Part shown: one piece after another, positions 23,255 to 32,371 of the stretch
Layout of the letters: every line of letters starts with the position of its first letter
How positions within the stretch are numbered: the stretch's first letter is position 1
Source of the DNA: SVTX01 sp045659745
GTDB taxonomy: Bacteria > Bacillota > Clostridia > Oscillospirales > CAG-272
Length of the DNA: 64,000 nucleotides
Reading direction: 5' to 3'
NCBI GenBank assembly: GCA_045659745.1
Contig: JAZRCL010000097.1
Coordinates: 3,499 to 67,498 of the forward strand
Translations under genes and position numbers: made by a program
The notes under the pieces: generated by a model
What the model saw: the letters and a program-made list of their open reading frames with translations, nothing else
What the model was told of the DNA's origin: nothing
Database searches by the model: none

Positions 23255-25996
23255 ATGCAACAAGAAAAAAATAAGGACACGGCCAAAAAAAGCAAGGCGT
23301 CTGCAAAACAAAATACTCGTGAGCAAAAAGGACAAGCCTACATAGAAAAATTACTATCCAAAATATCCCCGTCGGGAGACAAGGCAAGAGAGCGACTTCA
23401 AAAAATAATCTCGTGGTTTTGTAGCTTTTTCCTCTCCTGGATACTATCCGGCGGCATGTTTCTGTTTGGGGCGCAGCCCTTTGCATTGTGTCTTTTGTGC
23501 GTCACGGAGCACAATCTCATCCCTGCCTTTTTGGGTATTGCTGCCGCGGCGCTTATGGGCAGAGTGGGCTTGCCTGTTTTGTGGGGCGGACTTGTTATTC
23601 TCATTTTCAGAATAATTATCTCATTCGTGCCAGATTTTCACGAAAAAAAACGCGACGCCATAAAAGCCACGACCATAAATCTTGACGGCTTTTTTGATGA
23701 CGGCGAGCTCCTTATGCTTGAGGGCGAGGTGTCAAAGAAAAAAGGATTCAAAGAAGGAGTTTTTGTTCCCGCAAAATCTTTTGCGGAAAGGCTTTTAGGA
23801 ATAATCTCTCAGCCTCAGGAGCAGCTCCGGGACACGAAAAAGCACAAATACAACGAAACTCTTGCGGCAAAAGCGCTATTTGCAAGTATTGGTGGCTTTG
23901 TCTACGGACTGTTTGCTCTGGTTGACGGCAATTATGCGTTTTTCAATATGTTCGGCGCGCTATGCCTGATACTTTTATCCCCCGTAATAGTGCTGCTCTT
24001 TTCGGGCGCGGACTGCGAGAGCGTATATTTTCGCTCGTGGAGACACTCGATCTCGTGGTTTTTGATTTTATGCGCTGCCGTCTGGTCGGCGAGCGGTGCA
24101 ATGGCGCTTGGTATTCCCATAGCGCCCTTTGTGGCAACCCTATTTACACTTTTCATAACAGGCACGCGAGGGGTGGTGCCGGGAGCTTTGGCAGGTATAT
24201 TTTTCGGCCTTATATACAATCCTCTTTATGCTCCCCTGCTTTTGATCTGCGCGCTCATATACGGACTTATTTCTCCCTTGAGAAAAGGCATAGCATTGGG
24301 GCTGGTATGCTTTGGCGTGGTTTTATGGTGCTACTATTTTGGCGGAACGGCAGGACTTGTAAGCACGCTAACTCCTATGCTTGTTTCTATTCCCGTGTTT
24401 TTTGTGGCGGATAAATATTACACCGTCATATTCCCCGAGCGAGCGACCGAGGATGGCGACGCGGTTAGCAAAATGTTTGAACAGAGGGCGCGGACGAGCG
24501 CGGGCGTGTATTTTGCTGAGGCGGTATCCGAGCGCGAAAAAAATGAGGGTATGACGGACAAGCTCGGCGCGTTGTCTGAGGCGTTTTCATCCCTCTCTGA
24601 AACCTTCAACGACCTCGTTGACAGATTCCGCCGCCCTGATATTCTCGGACTTCAAAAAATATCCGACGACGCGTTCTCCAAAAATTGCGAGGGCTGCAGA
24701 AACCGAGACGTCTGCTGGGGCGTGGGATACAGCGAAACGCTTGAGATCATAAATAAGATCACATCTTGTCTGCACACGCGAGGAGAAGTCTCACTCTCGG
24801 ATCTGCCAAATAGCTTTTTTGCCTCCTGCCCTCGCGCACAAAGAATTGTGTCAGATGTCAACGGAGAGTGCAGAGCCGCCACCGAAAGCCTTATTCAAAA
24901 CCAGAAAATAGGGGTTTTCGCCTCAAATTTTGACGATATAGGCGCAATTTTGCGAGATGCGCTTGAGGACGACGGTGATGAATACGAATGTGACCTCGCC
25001 CTTGGCGAGCAAATATTTGATATGCTGACTCAAGCAAATTATAAAATAAAAGGCGTCGTCGTTTGCGGCAAGCGCAACAGACGGGTACTCGTAAAAGGCT
25101 CGGCAACTCAAAAAACTCCCCCTCTCTCGGGCGGCGAGCTTTGCAAAAAAATCAGCGACATAGTCGGTGTTAGTCTTATCGGCCCTATCTTTGAAATGTC
25201 TGCCGACGAGACGGTTATGACCTTTTATTCAAAGCCCAAGCTCAGTGCAATATGCTCTCACGGACGACTTGCCGCCGACATTGACAAGGACAGCTTTTAC
25301 GCTGAAATACTTGAGTCTGACGGGATAAAATTCTTCAAGGAGGATTCGGGTGGCGACTCCGCCTGCGGTGATTGCACAAAAGTCTTTGTAAATGGAAACT
25401 CCTATTTTTACTCGCTCATCAGCGACGGAATGGGTAGCGGTCCGTCCGCCGCGCTTGCCAGCGAGGTGTCGTCTATGTTTGTTGAAAAAATGCTCATGGC
25501 GGGCAACCGCGCGGATATAACCGTCCGAATGCTCAACAACTTTCTACGCTCCGAAAATATAGGTCTTGGCGAGGAATGCTCGGCAACGCTTGACCTTTTT
25601 GAGCTTGATCTTATGAACGGCTGCGCTTCGTTTATAAAAAGCGGCGCGGCGCCGACGTTTATCTGCCGCGAGCAAACTGTATATAAGATTAACTCCCGCA
25701 CTATGCCCGTGGGCATTATCAAGCAAGCCGACGCAAAGCTCACTCGCTTTGACACAAGCCCTTGGGATATGGTGGTAATGGTAAGCGACGGCTGCTGTCC
25801 CGACAGCGAGGATTGCCCTTGGCTTGTGGACTATCTGTCCGAGATAAACATTCCAAAAGTTAACCCCTCACCCGAGGCGCTCGAGAAATTTACCGGAGAC
25901 GTCAAAAACAAAATTCTCTCTCTCGCCATCGAAAACACACCCGAGGGCAAGCACAAGGACGACATTTCCGTGTCAGTCGTACTGATCTCAGCATGA
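23255..25996 (+). CDS. spoIIE: Stage II sporulation protein E (PP2C phosphatase)
   Basis: 913 residues from the ATG at 23255, which has GGAG close by; the frame is open to a TTG at 23201 but that lacks a ribosome binding site. The N-terminal third has about ten membrane segments. The middle holds the cysteine motif CEGCRNRDVCWG typical of SpoIIE. The C-terminal 220 residues are the PP2C phosphatase domain with SGGDSACGD-like DSACGDCTKVF, SLISDGMGSGPSAALAS, FIKSGAAPTFICRE and VMVSDGCC. SpoIIE dephosphorylates SpoIIAA to free sigma-F in the forespore and helps place the polar septum. It is somewhat longer than the B. subtilis protein (827). Divergent from the SLOG gene; own terminator. Confidence 0.95.
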   Translation: MQQEKNKDTAKKSKASAKQNTREQKGQAYIEKLLSKISPSGDKARERLQKIISWFCSFFLSWILSGGMFLFGAQPFALCLLCVTEHNLIPAFLGIAAAALMGRVGLPVLWGGLVILIFRIIISFVPDFHEKKRDAIKATTINLDGFFDDGELLMLEGEVSKKKGFKEGVFVPAKSFAERLLGIISQPQEQLRDTKKHKYNETLAAKALFASIGGFVYGLFALVDGNYAFFNMFGALCLILLSPVIVLLFSGADCESVYFRSWRHSISWFLILCAAVWSASGAMALGIPIAPFVATLFTLFITGTRGVVPGALAGIFFGLIYNPLYAPLLLICALIYGLISPLRKGIALGLVCFGVVLWCYYFGGTAGLVSTLTPMLVSIPVFFVADKYYTVIFPERATEDGDAVSKMFEQRARTSAGVYFAEAVSEREKNEGMTDKLGALSEAFSSLSETFNDLVDRFRRPDILGLQKISDDAFSKNCEGCRNRDVCWGVGYSETLEIINKITSCLHTRGEVSLSDLPNSFFASCPRAQRIVSDVNGECRAATESLIQNQKIGVFASNFDDIGAILRDALEDDGDEYECDLALGEQIFDMLTQANYKIKGVVVCGKRNRRVLVKGSATQKTPPLSGGELCKKISDIVGVSLIGPIFEMSADETVMTFYSKPKLSAICSHGRLAADIDKDSFYAEILESDGIKFFKEDSGGDSACGDCTKVFVNGNSYFYSLISDGMGSGPSAALASEVSSMFVEKMLMAGNRADITVRMLNNFLRSENIGLGEECSATLDLFELDLMNGCASFIKSGAAPTFICREQTVYKINSRTMPVGIIKQADAKLTRFDTSPWDMVVMVSDGCCPDSEDCPWLVDYLSEINIPKVNPSPEALEKFTGDVKNKILSLAIENTPEGKHKDDISVSVVLISA

Positions 25997-26009
25997 CCTT
26001 CAAAACCAC

Positions 26010-26042
26010 AAGGCAGGATTCTTTCCGAATCCTGCCTTTTTG
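26010..26042 (+). terminator. Terminator of spoIIE
   Basis: AAGGCAGGATTC / GAATCCTGCCTT, 12-bp perfect stem, 5-base loop, then TTTG. Confidence 0.85.
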
Positions 26043-26053
26043 TCAACTTTCAC

Positions 26054-26082
26054 TTGATATTTTTGTCAAATTATGATATAAA
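26054..26082 (+). promoter_or_regulatory. Promoter of the metallophosphatase lipoprotein operon
   Basis: TTGATA (26054-26059), 17-bp spacer, TATAAA (26077-26082); GGAGGA follows before the ATG. Confidence 0.7.
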
Positions 26083-26112
26083 TAAAGTAGAATTGTTTTT
26101 GGAGGATAAAAT

Positions 26113-27270
26113 ATGAAAAAAACAATATTGACTATTTTTGTGCTATGTCTTACCGTGGCTTTACTGTCGGGATGCCTCTCTGCATACAGAGACGCACCAA
26201 AGGACGTTGGCAAAACCGACTATTCGGTTGATAAATACAGAACCACGATGCAGTTTTACGACGACTTCAAAATTCTGCAGCTGGCTGACCTCCACTTTGG
26301 AATTGAAAGCAATATAGCGCTTCAGCTTGATATCATCAAAAACGCAATCAGCGAAAGCTCGCCCGACCTCATTATTCTGACGGGTGATAATTTCATGTAC
26401 GCCTCAAAGGGTGTGGTCGAAAGCCTTTTTTCATTCTTGAATCAGGAATGCAAGGCTCTCACAGAAAAAAGAGGCGGCCGTCTTACAAAGTTTGCGGTCA
26501 CATTTGGAAATCACGACAATCAGGGCGATTACCCAAGATATTTTATAAATAACGTCATAAAGTCCTACGCGACTGTTGACGGGCGCGAGATTGCAGACTC
26601 AAAATACGCCGCTTTTGTGGACTACGAGGACGACAATCTGTTCGGTATGACTAATTATTATATTGACCTTGTTGATGACATAACAAAATCTTCCGATGAG
26701 GTTGACGTCAAATACAGAATACATCTTATAGACTCAAACACCTATCACTACATGGGGCTTGATTATGACTACGACGTCATTCACCCAGAGCAGCTTGAGC
26801 ACGCCAACGAAATATTCCGGGACGCGACCAAGGACCAAGACTATATAGGACTTGCGTTTTTCCATATTCCCTTTTACGAGTATCAAAAGGCTTGGGAGCA
26901 GTATCTTGCCGCCGAGGATCCGTCGCTCGTGGGTCAGGGTGAATGTCGCGAGCACGCGCTTTACGGTTATGAGAATAACGGTGCCTACCAAAAGCTCCGC
27001 GAGGCAAACATTCTCGCCTTTTTCTGCGGACACGACCATATAAACCACGGCGATTTTATCTACAACGCTCAAAGTGACAGTATAGACGACAAGGCTATTT
27101 TTTCGTACGGCGTCAAGGCGACGAATCAGCTTTATCACGACACAGACATGATAGGCTATAAAACCATAACTCTTAAGGACGGTACCACCAAAGAGGAGTT
27201 TGTTTCAATAGAAAATATCAAAGAGAATTTTGTAAATATAACGGGAGGGTATGAGCATTATGAAGACTAA
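26113..27270 (+). CDS. Calcineurin-like metallophosphoesterase lipoprotein
   Basis: 385 residues. The signal MKKTILTIFVLCLTVALLSGC ends in lipobox LLSGC, so the enzyme is anchored on the outer face of the membrane. The two-metal site is complete: LADLHFG (about 58), ILTGDNFMY (about 97), TFGNHDNQG (about 139), FFHIPFYEY (about 256) and CGHDHINHG (about 310). Related proteins are annotated as purple-acid-phosphatase-like or YkuE-like; the natural substrate cannot be told. It overlaps by 11 bp the following membrane-protein gene, implying they are made together, perhaps as a surface complex. Confidence 0.86.
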   Translation: MKKTILTIFVLCLTVALLSGCLSAYRDAPKDVGKTDYSVDKYRTTMQFYDDFKILQLADLHFGIESNIALQLDIIKNAISESSPDLIILTGDNFMYASKGVVESLFSFLNQECKALTEKRGGRLTKFAVTFGNHDNQGDYPRYFINNVIKSYATVDGREIADSKYAAFVDYEDDNLFGMTNYYIDLVDDITKSSDEVDVKYRIHLIDSNTYHYMGLDYDYDVIHPEQLEHANEIFRDATKDQDYIGLAFFHIPFYEYQKAWEQYLAAEDPSLVGQGECREHALYGYENNGAYQKLREANILAFFCGHDHINHGDFIYNAQSDSIDDKAIFSYGVKATNQLYHDTDMIGYKTITLKDGTTKEEFVSIENIKENFVNITGGYEHYED

Positions 27271-28204
27271 TCTTAAAAACAGACTGACAAATGCCTTTAC
27301 CTGTATTGCCCTGTTGTTTGCTTGCTTTTTTATGTATGACTTTTATAAGTGCCTGTCGGGCTTTATTGCAAATGGCTTCAGAGAGCCGTCGGTTATGCTC
27401 CCAATGGTGCTTTCATATCTTTTGCCCGTTATTTGCTTTCTTTACTACTTCTATGATTTTTATGTAAAGGACACAAAAAAGGCGGCTAAAATCATTTATA
27501 GCGTATTTGTAATTATATACGCGGCGGTTTGCTTGGTTTTTGTTTTCAAAAATATAGAGCTTTATATAAGCAACAACAGTTTCGGCGTTTATGACGCTTT
27601 GCCGAGCATTTTTATGCACTTCCCCTACGATGTAATTATCATTCACTTTGTATTGATCGCGCTTCAGATATTTAATATCGTGACGGCAATCCTGCCAGAG
27701 TCACAGGCGGCAAAATTCAGGGAAGGTCTTAAAATGGCGGGAACATTCAAGCTGTGTGTTTTGGAATACATCCCTCTTTGTGTACTTGCAATAGTGGTAT
27801 TTGTATTCAGCGGTGCGTCAATATATGCAACGTTCAGCTCGTTTGACAACGCTTTTTACGATTTCAGATATATTTTTCTTCTTTTGTGGGTGTTTATCAC
27901 GCCTATGATGAATCTCGGTTTCTTGGTGTTCAAGCCCGAAAAGAGAGATTTTTCGGCAAAGGCAAAGATAATTGCGCTTGGCTCGGGAATAGCCGTAAAT
28001 TTGATTTTCGGTGTCCTGCTTTTGATTTTTGAGCGCACCTACCCCGACTTTATGGTTCATATCGGAAAGCCCCTTTTCCTTATCGCATTCTCGGTCTCAT
28101 TACCTATCGAGATGGGTGTTATACTCGGAATTATGGCGATTGGAACTATCGCGCTTTGCGTAAAGCTGATATCCGTACTTGCTAAAAAAGCAAAGGCTGA
28201 ATAA
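27260..28204 (+). CDS. Polytopic membrane protein coupled to the metallophosphatase
   Basis: 314 residues from the ATG at 27260; the ATG at 27251 is only one base from GGGAGGG and so is unlikely, while 27260 is ten bases away. Eight or so hydrophobic helices are visible (for example around YLLPVICFLYYFYDFYV, IIYSVFVIIYAAVCLVFVF, LIFGVLLLIFE). No family is recognised. Because it overlaps the end of a surface phosphatase gene and precedes birA by 31 bp, it is probably co-transcribed with both. A transporter or membrane anchor role for the phosphatase is possible, but nothing in the sequence shows it. Confidence 0.7.
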   Translation: MKTNLKNRLTNAFTCIALLFACFFMYDFYKCLSGFIANGFREPSVMLPMVLSYLLPVICFLYYFYDFYVKDTKKAAKIIYSVFVIIYAAVCLVFVFKNIELYISNNSFGVYDALPSIFMHFPYDVIIIHFVLIALQIFNIVTAILPESQAAKFREGLKMAGTFKLCVLEYIPLCVLAIVVFVFSGASIYATFSSFDNAFYDFRYIFLLLWVFITPMMNLGFLVFKPEKRDFSAKAKIIALGSGIAVNLIFGVLLLIFERTYPDFMVHIGKPLFLIAFSVSLPIEMGVILGIMAIGTIALCVKLISVLAKKAKAE

Positions 28205-28235
28205 AAATATAACCACGGGAAATCAGGAGATTTTA

Positions 28236-28982
28236 ATGCTTAATATAAACAAAATCAAAACTCTTTCGGGCACGGATATATATTGGAATTTGATTGTGGA
28301 CTCAACCAACACCCAAGCGCGCAAAAAAATTTTTGAGGGCGCGCGTCTTCCCTTTACGTATATTGCGGACAGACAAACGGCGGGCAGAGGTCGCATGGGT
28401 AGAAAATTTTATAGTCGCGGCGGTGGAATTTATATGTCCTTTGCCTTTAAGTCAAGCTCTATGTGCAGCTCGGTGTCCGTCACCACGGCGGCTGCCACCG
28501 CGGTCACAAAGGCTCTTTATGAGTGCTGCGAGGGCGACTTTCAAATAAAATGGGTCAACGATATATATCAAAACGGCAAAAAGGTCTGCGGAATTCTCAC
28601 CGAGGCAGTTTCGGGTATGGGTGAGGAAAGCTATATTATCGTCGGCATCGGAATAAACGTGGGAAAGACCAATTTCCACAAGGAAATTCGCGATATTGCG
28701 GGCTCGGTCACCTTAAAGTCTGAAAAGGAAGAGCTTATTGCAAAAATTATAAGCCTTTTGTGTGAGTTTGCAGGCGATGTGTCGGACCGCTCGTATATGG
28801 AGTTTTACCGAGAGCATTTTATGCTCATTGGTGAGAACGTCAGCGCAGTATGCGACGGCGAGACAGTCTGCGGATGCGTTGCAGGTGTGGATGACGATGG
28901 AGGGCTGCTGCTTTTGCGCGACGGGGAAACCGCTCCGACAAGAATTTTCAGCGGAGAGGTCACCATTCGCCCCGCAAATTGA
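28236..28982 (+). CDS. birA: Biotin--[acetyl-CoA-carboxylase] ligase, single-domain
   Basis: 248 residues from an ATG with CAGGAGA five bases before it. The catalytic domain is complete: biotinyl-AMP loop GRGRMGRKF (about residues 48-56), KWVNDIY (about 107) and GIGINVG (about 142), followed by a small C-terminal SH3-like domain. It attaches biotin to carboxylase biotin carrier domains. The N-terminal DNA-binding helix-turn-helix of bifunctional BirA repressors is missing, so this is a monofunctional (group I) ligase and does not repress biotin genes itself. It probably belongs to the operon with the two preceding genes. Confidence 0.93.
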   Translation: MLNINKIKTLSGTDIYWNLIVDSTNTQARKKIFEGARLPFTYIADRQTAGRGRMGRKFYSRGGGIYMSFAFKSSSMCSSVSVTTAAATAVTKALYECCEGDFQIKWVNDIYQNGKKVCGILTEAVSGMGEESYIIVGIGINVGKTNFHKEIRDIAGSVTLKSEKEELIAKIISLLCEFAGDVSDRSYMEFYREHFMLIGENVSAVCDGETVCGCVAGVDDDGGLLLLRDGETAPTRIFSGEVTIRPAN

Positions 28983-29003
28983 TTGTCAAATGCTTAAATA
29001 CTA

Positions 29004-29031
29004 TTGACATTGGAAAAAATAGTGATATAAT
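29004..29031 (+). promoter_or_regulatory. Promoter of the THF riboswitch-folT-folC transcript
   Basis: TTGACA (29004-29009), 16-bp spacer, TATAAT (29026-29031), about 20 bp before the aptamer. Confidence 0.8.
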
Positions 29032-29056
29032 AATCTTGTGGAAAACCACGAATTTT

Positions 29057-29167
29057 GAAGAGTAAAAATCAAGGCGTAAGTGCCGCGAGGACGGGGAGTT
29101 GTCTTGCGGACGAATTTTGATGGTGCTTATGGCGCATCAATGCGGTCTTGGTTTTGCATCCCGCTTC
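29057..29167 (+). ncRNA. Tetrahydrofolate (THF) riboswitch
   Basis: The leader of the folate gene has the THF-I aptamer layout. P1 pairs GAAG (29057-29060) with CTTC (29164-29167). P2 pairs AAAATCAAG with CTTGGTTTT. P3 begins after the conserved GCGTAAGTGCC and carries the GGGGAGTT loop, then GGACGAA. P4 is TTGATGGTGC-TTAT-GGCGCATCAA. The 3' signature TTTGCATCCCGCTTC closes P1. THF riboswitches are known to control folT in Firmicutes. The region between aptamer and start codon contains the GGAGG site at 29218-29222 rather than an obvious terminator, which favours translational control; this is inference. Confidence 0.87.
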
Positions 29168-29231
29168 ATACGGCACTAAATAAGGCAAATTTTACCTTCT
29201 TTCTGCCCTATGGCGAGAGGAGGTATTTTTT

Positions 29232-31055
29232 ATGCAAAAAAAATCAAAACGACTTCTTTTCGGCAGTCTTAAAATTATGGCTTGTGCCGCAATTCTGGCG
29301 GGTATGAGTATCGTGCTTGGGAAATTCCTTGCATTCAATCTCACGCCGTCCATCCGCATAAGCTTTGAAAACCTGCCCGTGATAATCTCGGGCGTGTTCT
29401 TCGGCCCGATAGTCGGCGCGGCGGTTGGCGCCGTGGCAGATCTGCTCGGTTGCGTGATGGTTGGGTACACTATAAACCCGATAATCACGGCGGGCGCGGC
29501 TTGTATCGGTCTTATCAGCGGTCTTATTCCGCTTATATTCAAGAAAAAGAATGTTCTCTGCGTAGTTTTGTCTGTGTCCCTCGCGCATTTGCTCGGATCG
29601 GTCATAATCAAAACAGTAGGACTTTCAGTCTTTTATACCCTCCCGCTTGTCGAGACGGGACTTTGGAGGCTTTTGACGTACACCGCCGTTGGCGCGGCAG
29701 AGTGCGTGGTGATCTGTCTGCTTTGTAAAAGCTCGGCGTTTACACGACAGGTCGAGAATCTGCTCCCGAGAGAAAGGAAAAATCAAATGACGTACAATGA
29801 GGCTCTTGAATATATACATTCGGTATGCTGGAAGGGCTCGCGCCCCGGACTTGAGCGCACGACAGAATTGCTTGAGAAAATGGGAAATCCGCAGGACAAG
29901 CTCAAGTTTATCCACGTGGCGGGAACTAACGGCAAGGGCTCGTTTTGCTCGATGACGGCAAATATTCTGACGCACGCAGGCTACAAGGTGGGGCTTTACA
30001 CGTCTCCCTTCGTATTGCGCTTTAACGAGCGCATGAAAATAAACGGTCAGGATATTCCCGACACAGAGCTTGCAAAAATTACTGAATTTGTCAAGCCATA
30101 TGCCGACTCTATGACAGACTCCCCCACAGAGTTTGAGCTTATAACCGCGATAGCTTTTGAATATTTTGCAAGGCAAAATTGCGACATCGTGGTGCTTGAA
30201 TGCGGAATGGGAGGCAGACTTGACTCCACAAACATCATAAAATCCCCTCTCTTATCTGTAATAACGGGAATTTCCTTTGACCACACGGCGTTTCTCGGGG
30301 ACACGATTCCCCAAATAGCAAGAGAAAAGGCGGGCATTATAAAAGAAAATATCCCCGTCTTGTTCTGCTCGGACAATACCGAGGCGGCAGATGTCATAAA
30401 AGCCACGGCAGACGAGCGCGGCTCAAAATATTTTGAGGTAGACAGAAGCTTGTTTACGCTCAAAAACACAAGTCTTGACGGCTCAACCTTTGATTTTGGC
30501 AGTTATACTAATGTCAAAATCCCCTTGCTCGGCTCATATCAGCCGCACAACGCCTGCAACGTCTTGAGCGCAGTATCTATACTCAAAAACTTGGGGCTTG
30601 AAATTCCCAATGAGGCTATATACGACGGTCTTGCAAATGTCGAGTGGAGAGCAAGATTTGAAAAGCTGTGTGATTCCCCCACAATAATTTCAGACGGCGG
30701 ACACAACCCCGAGGGAATTGATGCGGCTATAGAGAGCGTAAAGCTTTATTTTGCCGACAAAAAGGTGATTTTAGTCACGGGCGTTATGGCAGACAAGGAT
30801 TACAACTATATGGCACAGAAAATGAGCGAGGTTGCATCATTCGCCTTCACTGTCACTCCCGACAACCCTCGCGCCCTGCCCGCACAGGCTTTTGCGGCGA
30901 CCTTTGAAAGCCTTGGCATTTCTGCGACTCCCTGCGAGAGCGTTGCCGACGCGATAAATCTTGCCAAGCAAAAGGCACTTGAGGAAAACAGACCTATAAT
31001 CTGCCTCGGCTCGCTGTATATGTACTGCGAGGTCTACAAGGCGATTGAGAAATAA
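29232..31055 (+). CDS. folT-folC: FolT-FolC fusion: folate ECF S-component joined to folylpolyglutamate synthase
   Basis: 607 residues in one uninterrupted frame. Residues 1-185 are a folate-family ECF S-component: SIVLGKFLAFNL, IRISFENLPVIISGVFFGPI and AVADLLGCVMVGY, about six membrane helices. Residues 186-607 are a complete FolC: start MTYNEALEYIHSVCWKGSRP, P-loop HVAGTNGKGSFCSM, then LECGMGGRLDSTNI and SDGGHNPEG. FolC adds glutamates to folate (and in bifunctional forms makes dihydrofolate), trapping imported vitamin. At the junction an in-frame ATG (29787) is preceded by AAAGGA, so FolC may also be made alone as a 422-residue protein from internal initiation. A THF riboswitch lies in the leader. 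Folate import and retention are thus under one sensor. Confidence 0.88.
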   Translation: MQKKSKRLLFGSLKIMACAAILAGMSIVLGKFLAFNLTPSIRISFENLPVIISGVFFGPIVGAAVGAVADLLGCVMVGYTINPIITAGAACIGLISGLIPLIFKKKNVLCVVLSVSLAHLLGSVIIKTVGLSVFYTLPLVETGLWRLLTYTAVGAAECVVICLLCKSSAFTRQVENLLPRERKNQMTYNEALEYIHSVCWKGSRPGLERTTELLEKMGNPQDKLKFIHVAGTNGKGSFCSMTANILTHAGYKVGLYTSPFVLRFNERMKINGQDIPDTELAKITEFVKPYADSMTDSPTEFELITAIAFEYFARQNCDIVVLECGMGGRLDSTNIIKSPLLSVITGISFDHTAFLGDTIPQIAREKAGIIKENIPVLFCSDNTEAADVIKATADERGSKYFEVDRSLFTLKNTSLDGSTFDFGSYTNVKIPLLGSYQPHNACNVLSAVSILKNLGLEIPNEAIYDGLANVEWRARFEKLCDSPTIISDGGHNPEGIDAAIESVKLYFADKKVILVTGVMADKDYNYMAQKMSEVASFAFTVTPDNPRALPAQAFAATFESLGISATPCESVADAINLAKQKALEENRPIICLGSLYMYCEVYKAIEK

Positions 31056-31058
31056 TAA

Positions 31059-31094
31059 AAAAAGCATCTCCCGCGTCTGTGGGAGATGCTTTTT
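31059..31094. terminator. Bidirectional terminator between folC and the DHHW gene
   Basis: AAAAAGCATCTCCC / GGGAGATGCTTTTT, 14-bp perfect stem with 8-base loop. Confidence 0.9.
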
Positions 31095-31096
31095 AG

Positions 31097-32359
31097 TTAT
31101 CCTATAATATCCTCTATCTGTCCTATCTTGGACTCGGTCGAGGTTGTGGAGATGTAATTGAGGAAAAGCACGTCTTCTATGTCATTATCCTCAACGAAAT
31201 CAATAAGATTTCCGTCGAAATATCTGTAGTCTATAACGTAAACATACTCATACGAGTCCACAAGGAACGGCACGAATGCGTTTCCATAGGACTCCTTTAT
31301 CACGACTATGGACGAGCCGTCCTTGATGTCTTTGTTGTGAATTGTAGACACGGGGTTGTCGCCGCCGATAAAGCACATATACTTGTTCGCCGCGCTATAT
31401 TTGCCCGCGCCCTTATAAACTATGGCATATTCCGTCTGCTTGCCGTCCTTGGTGGTCGCGGTCAAAACGTTAGTTCCGTTGGGCACGAATGCCTCAACGT
31501 AGTCAGGATTATTTTTGAGCGTCTTATTCTGCCCCGACTGCGAGTAGAACGTGCCGAGGAAGTCCTCAAATTCAAGCCTTGTATAGTCCTCAAGGGGTGT
31601 GGGTTTGATTCCCTTCTCCTCGCAGAACGCAAGGTATGCGTAATATGCGCCGCGAGCCGTCCAGTGGTGGTCGGTTCTGAAGTAAATGTACTCGTCCCTA
31701 TGAGCAAGAAGCTGAGGGTGTATATCCACCGCCGTGACATTCTTGTCAAGCCCGCTGTAAATATAGTTCATAACGTCCACGCAGTCCGACGCGCCTACCT
31801 GAGCTATCTGCTCGTCTGTGAGCTTATATGTATAGTGAAGCGGCACGACCATATTATAGACATTCACTCCGCTGCCGAGTTTGTCCGCCGCGTCATTTAT
31901 AGCCGAAATATATCTATCGTTTACGGACTTTCTGTTATAAAAAATTTCATATGCAGTCTTTGTATCGTTCTGTATCCAGATGCCGCCGAAATTCTCAACC
32001 GCTCCGCCGTTCTCAATGGTGGTATTTCCGCCCGAGGGAATTATGAGCTGGTCCTCGCGGTCTCCGTACATTGACTGAATGCCCGAGTTTGCATTTATCA
32101 TAGACTCGCGCAACGGATAAGTATCCGAATACCAAAGGCTTATCTGCGAAAAATAATCGCCAGAGAAGAATGACTCAAAGCTAAATTTTGGGAACTCGGT
32201 GAGATTTCTCTTCTCGTTTTCGGAGTACGTCGGCCTAAAAAAGAAGCAGAGTCCGACCACCGCGAAAACACAAATGATTGCAACCGAGGATATTATTTTT
32301 ATCAGGTGGGTCTTATTTTCAAACCCACGCGTATTTTCCTTGCTAAATATTTCTTTCAT
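31097..32359 (-). CDS. DHHW-family (AlgX/SGNH-like) extracytoplasmic protein
   Basis: 420 residues. One N-terminal membrane anchor (about residues 20-45) is followed by an extracytoplasmic domain. The name-giving motif is in FRTDHHWTARGAYYAYLAF (about 235), and the SGNH-like serine is likely in VIKESYGNAFVPFLVD (about 360). Proteins of this family pair with MBOAT acyltransferases: the MBOAT passes an acyl (usually acetyl) group across the membrane and the SGNH/DHHW partner places it on a surface polysaccharide. The MBOAT gene is directly upstream in the same operon, 12 bp away. The glycan modified here is unknown; no polysaccharide cluster adjoins. Confidence 0.86.
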   Translation of the reverse strand: MKEIFSKENTRGFENKTHLIKIISSVAIICVFAVVGLCFFFRPTYSENEKRNLTEFPKFSFESFFSGDYFSQISLWYSDTYPLRESMINANSGIQSMYGDREDQLIIPSGGNTTIENGGAVENFGGIWIQNDTKTAYEIFYNRKSVNDRYISAINDAADKLGSGVNVYNMVVPLHYTYKLTDEQIAQVGASDCVDVMNYIYSGLDKNVTAVDIHPQLLAHRDEYIYFRTDHHWTARGAYYAYLAFCEEKGIKPTPLEDYTRLEFEDFLGTFYSQSGQNKTLKNNPDYVEAFVPNGTNVLTATTKDGKQTEYAIVYKGAGKYSAANKYMCFIGGDNPVSTIHNKDIKDGSSIVVIKESYGNAFVPFLVDSYEYVYVIDYRYFDGNLIDFVEDNDIEDVLFLNYISTTSTESKIGQIEDIIG

Positions 32360-32371
32360 TATATATACCCA

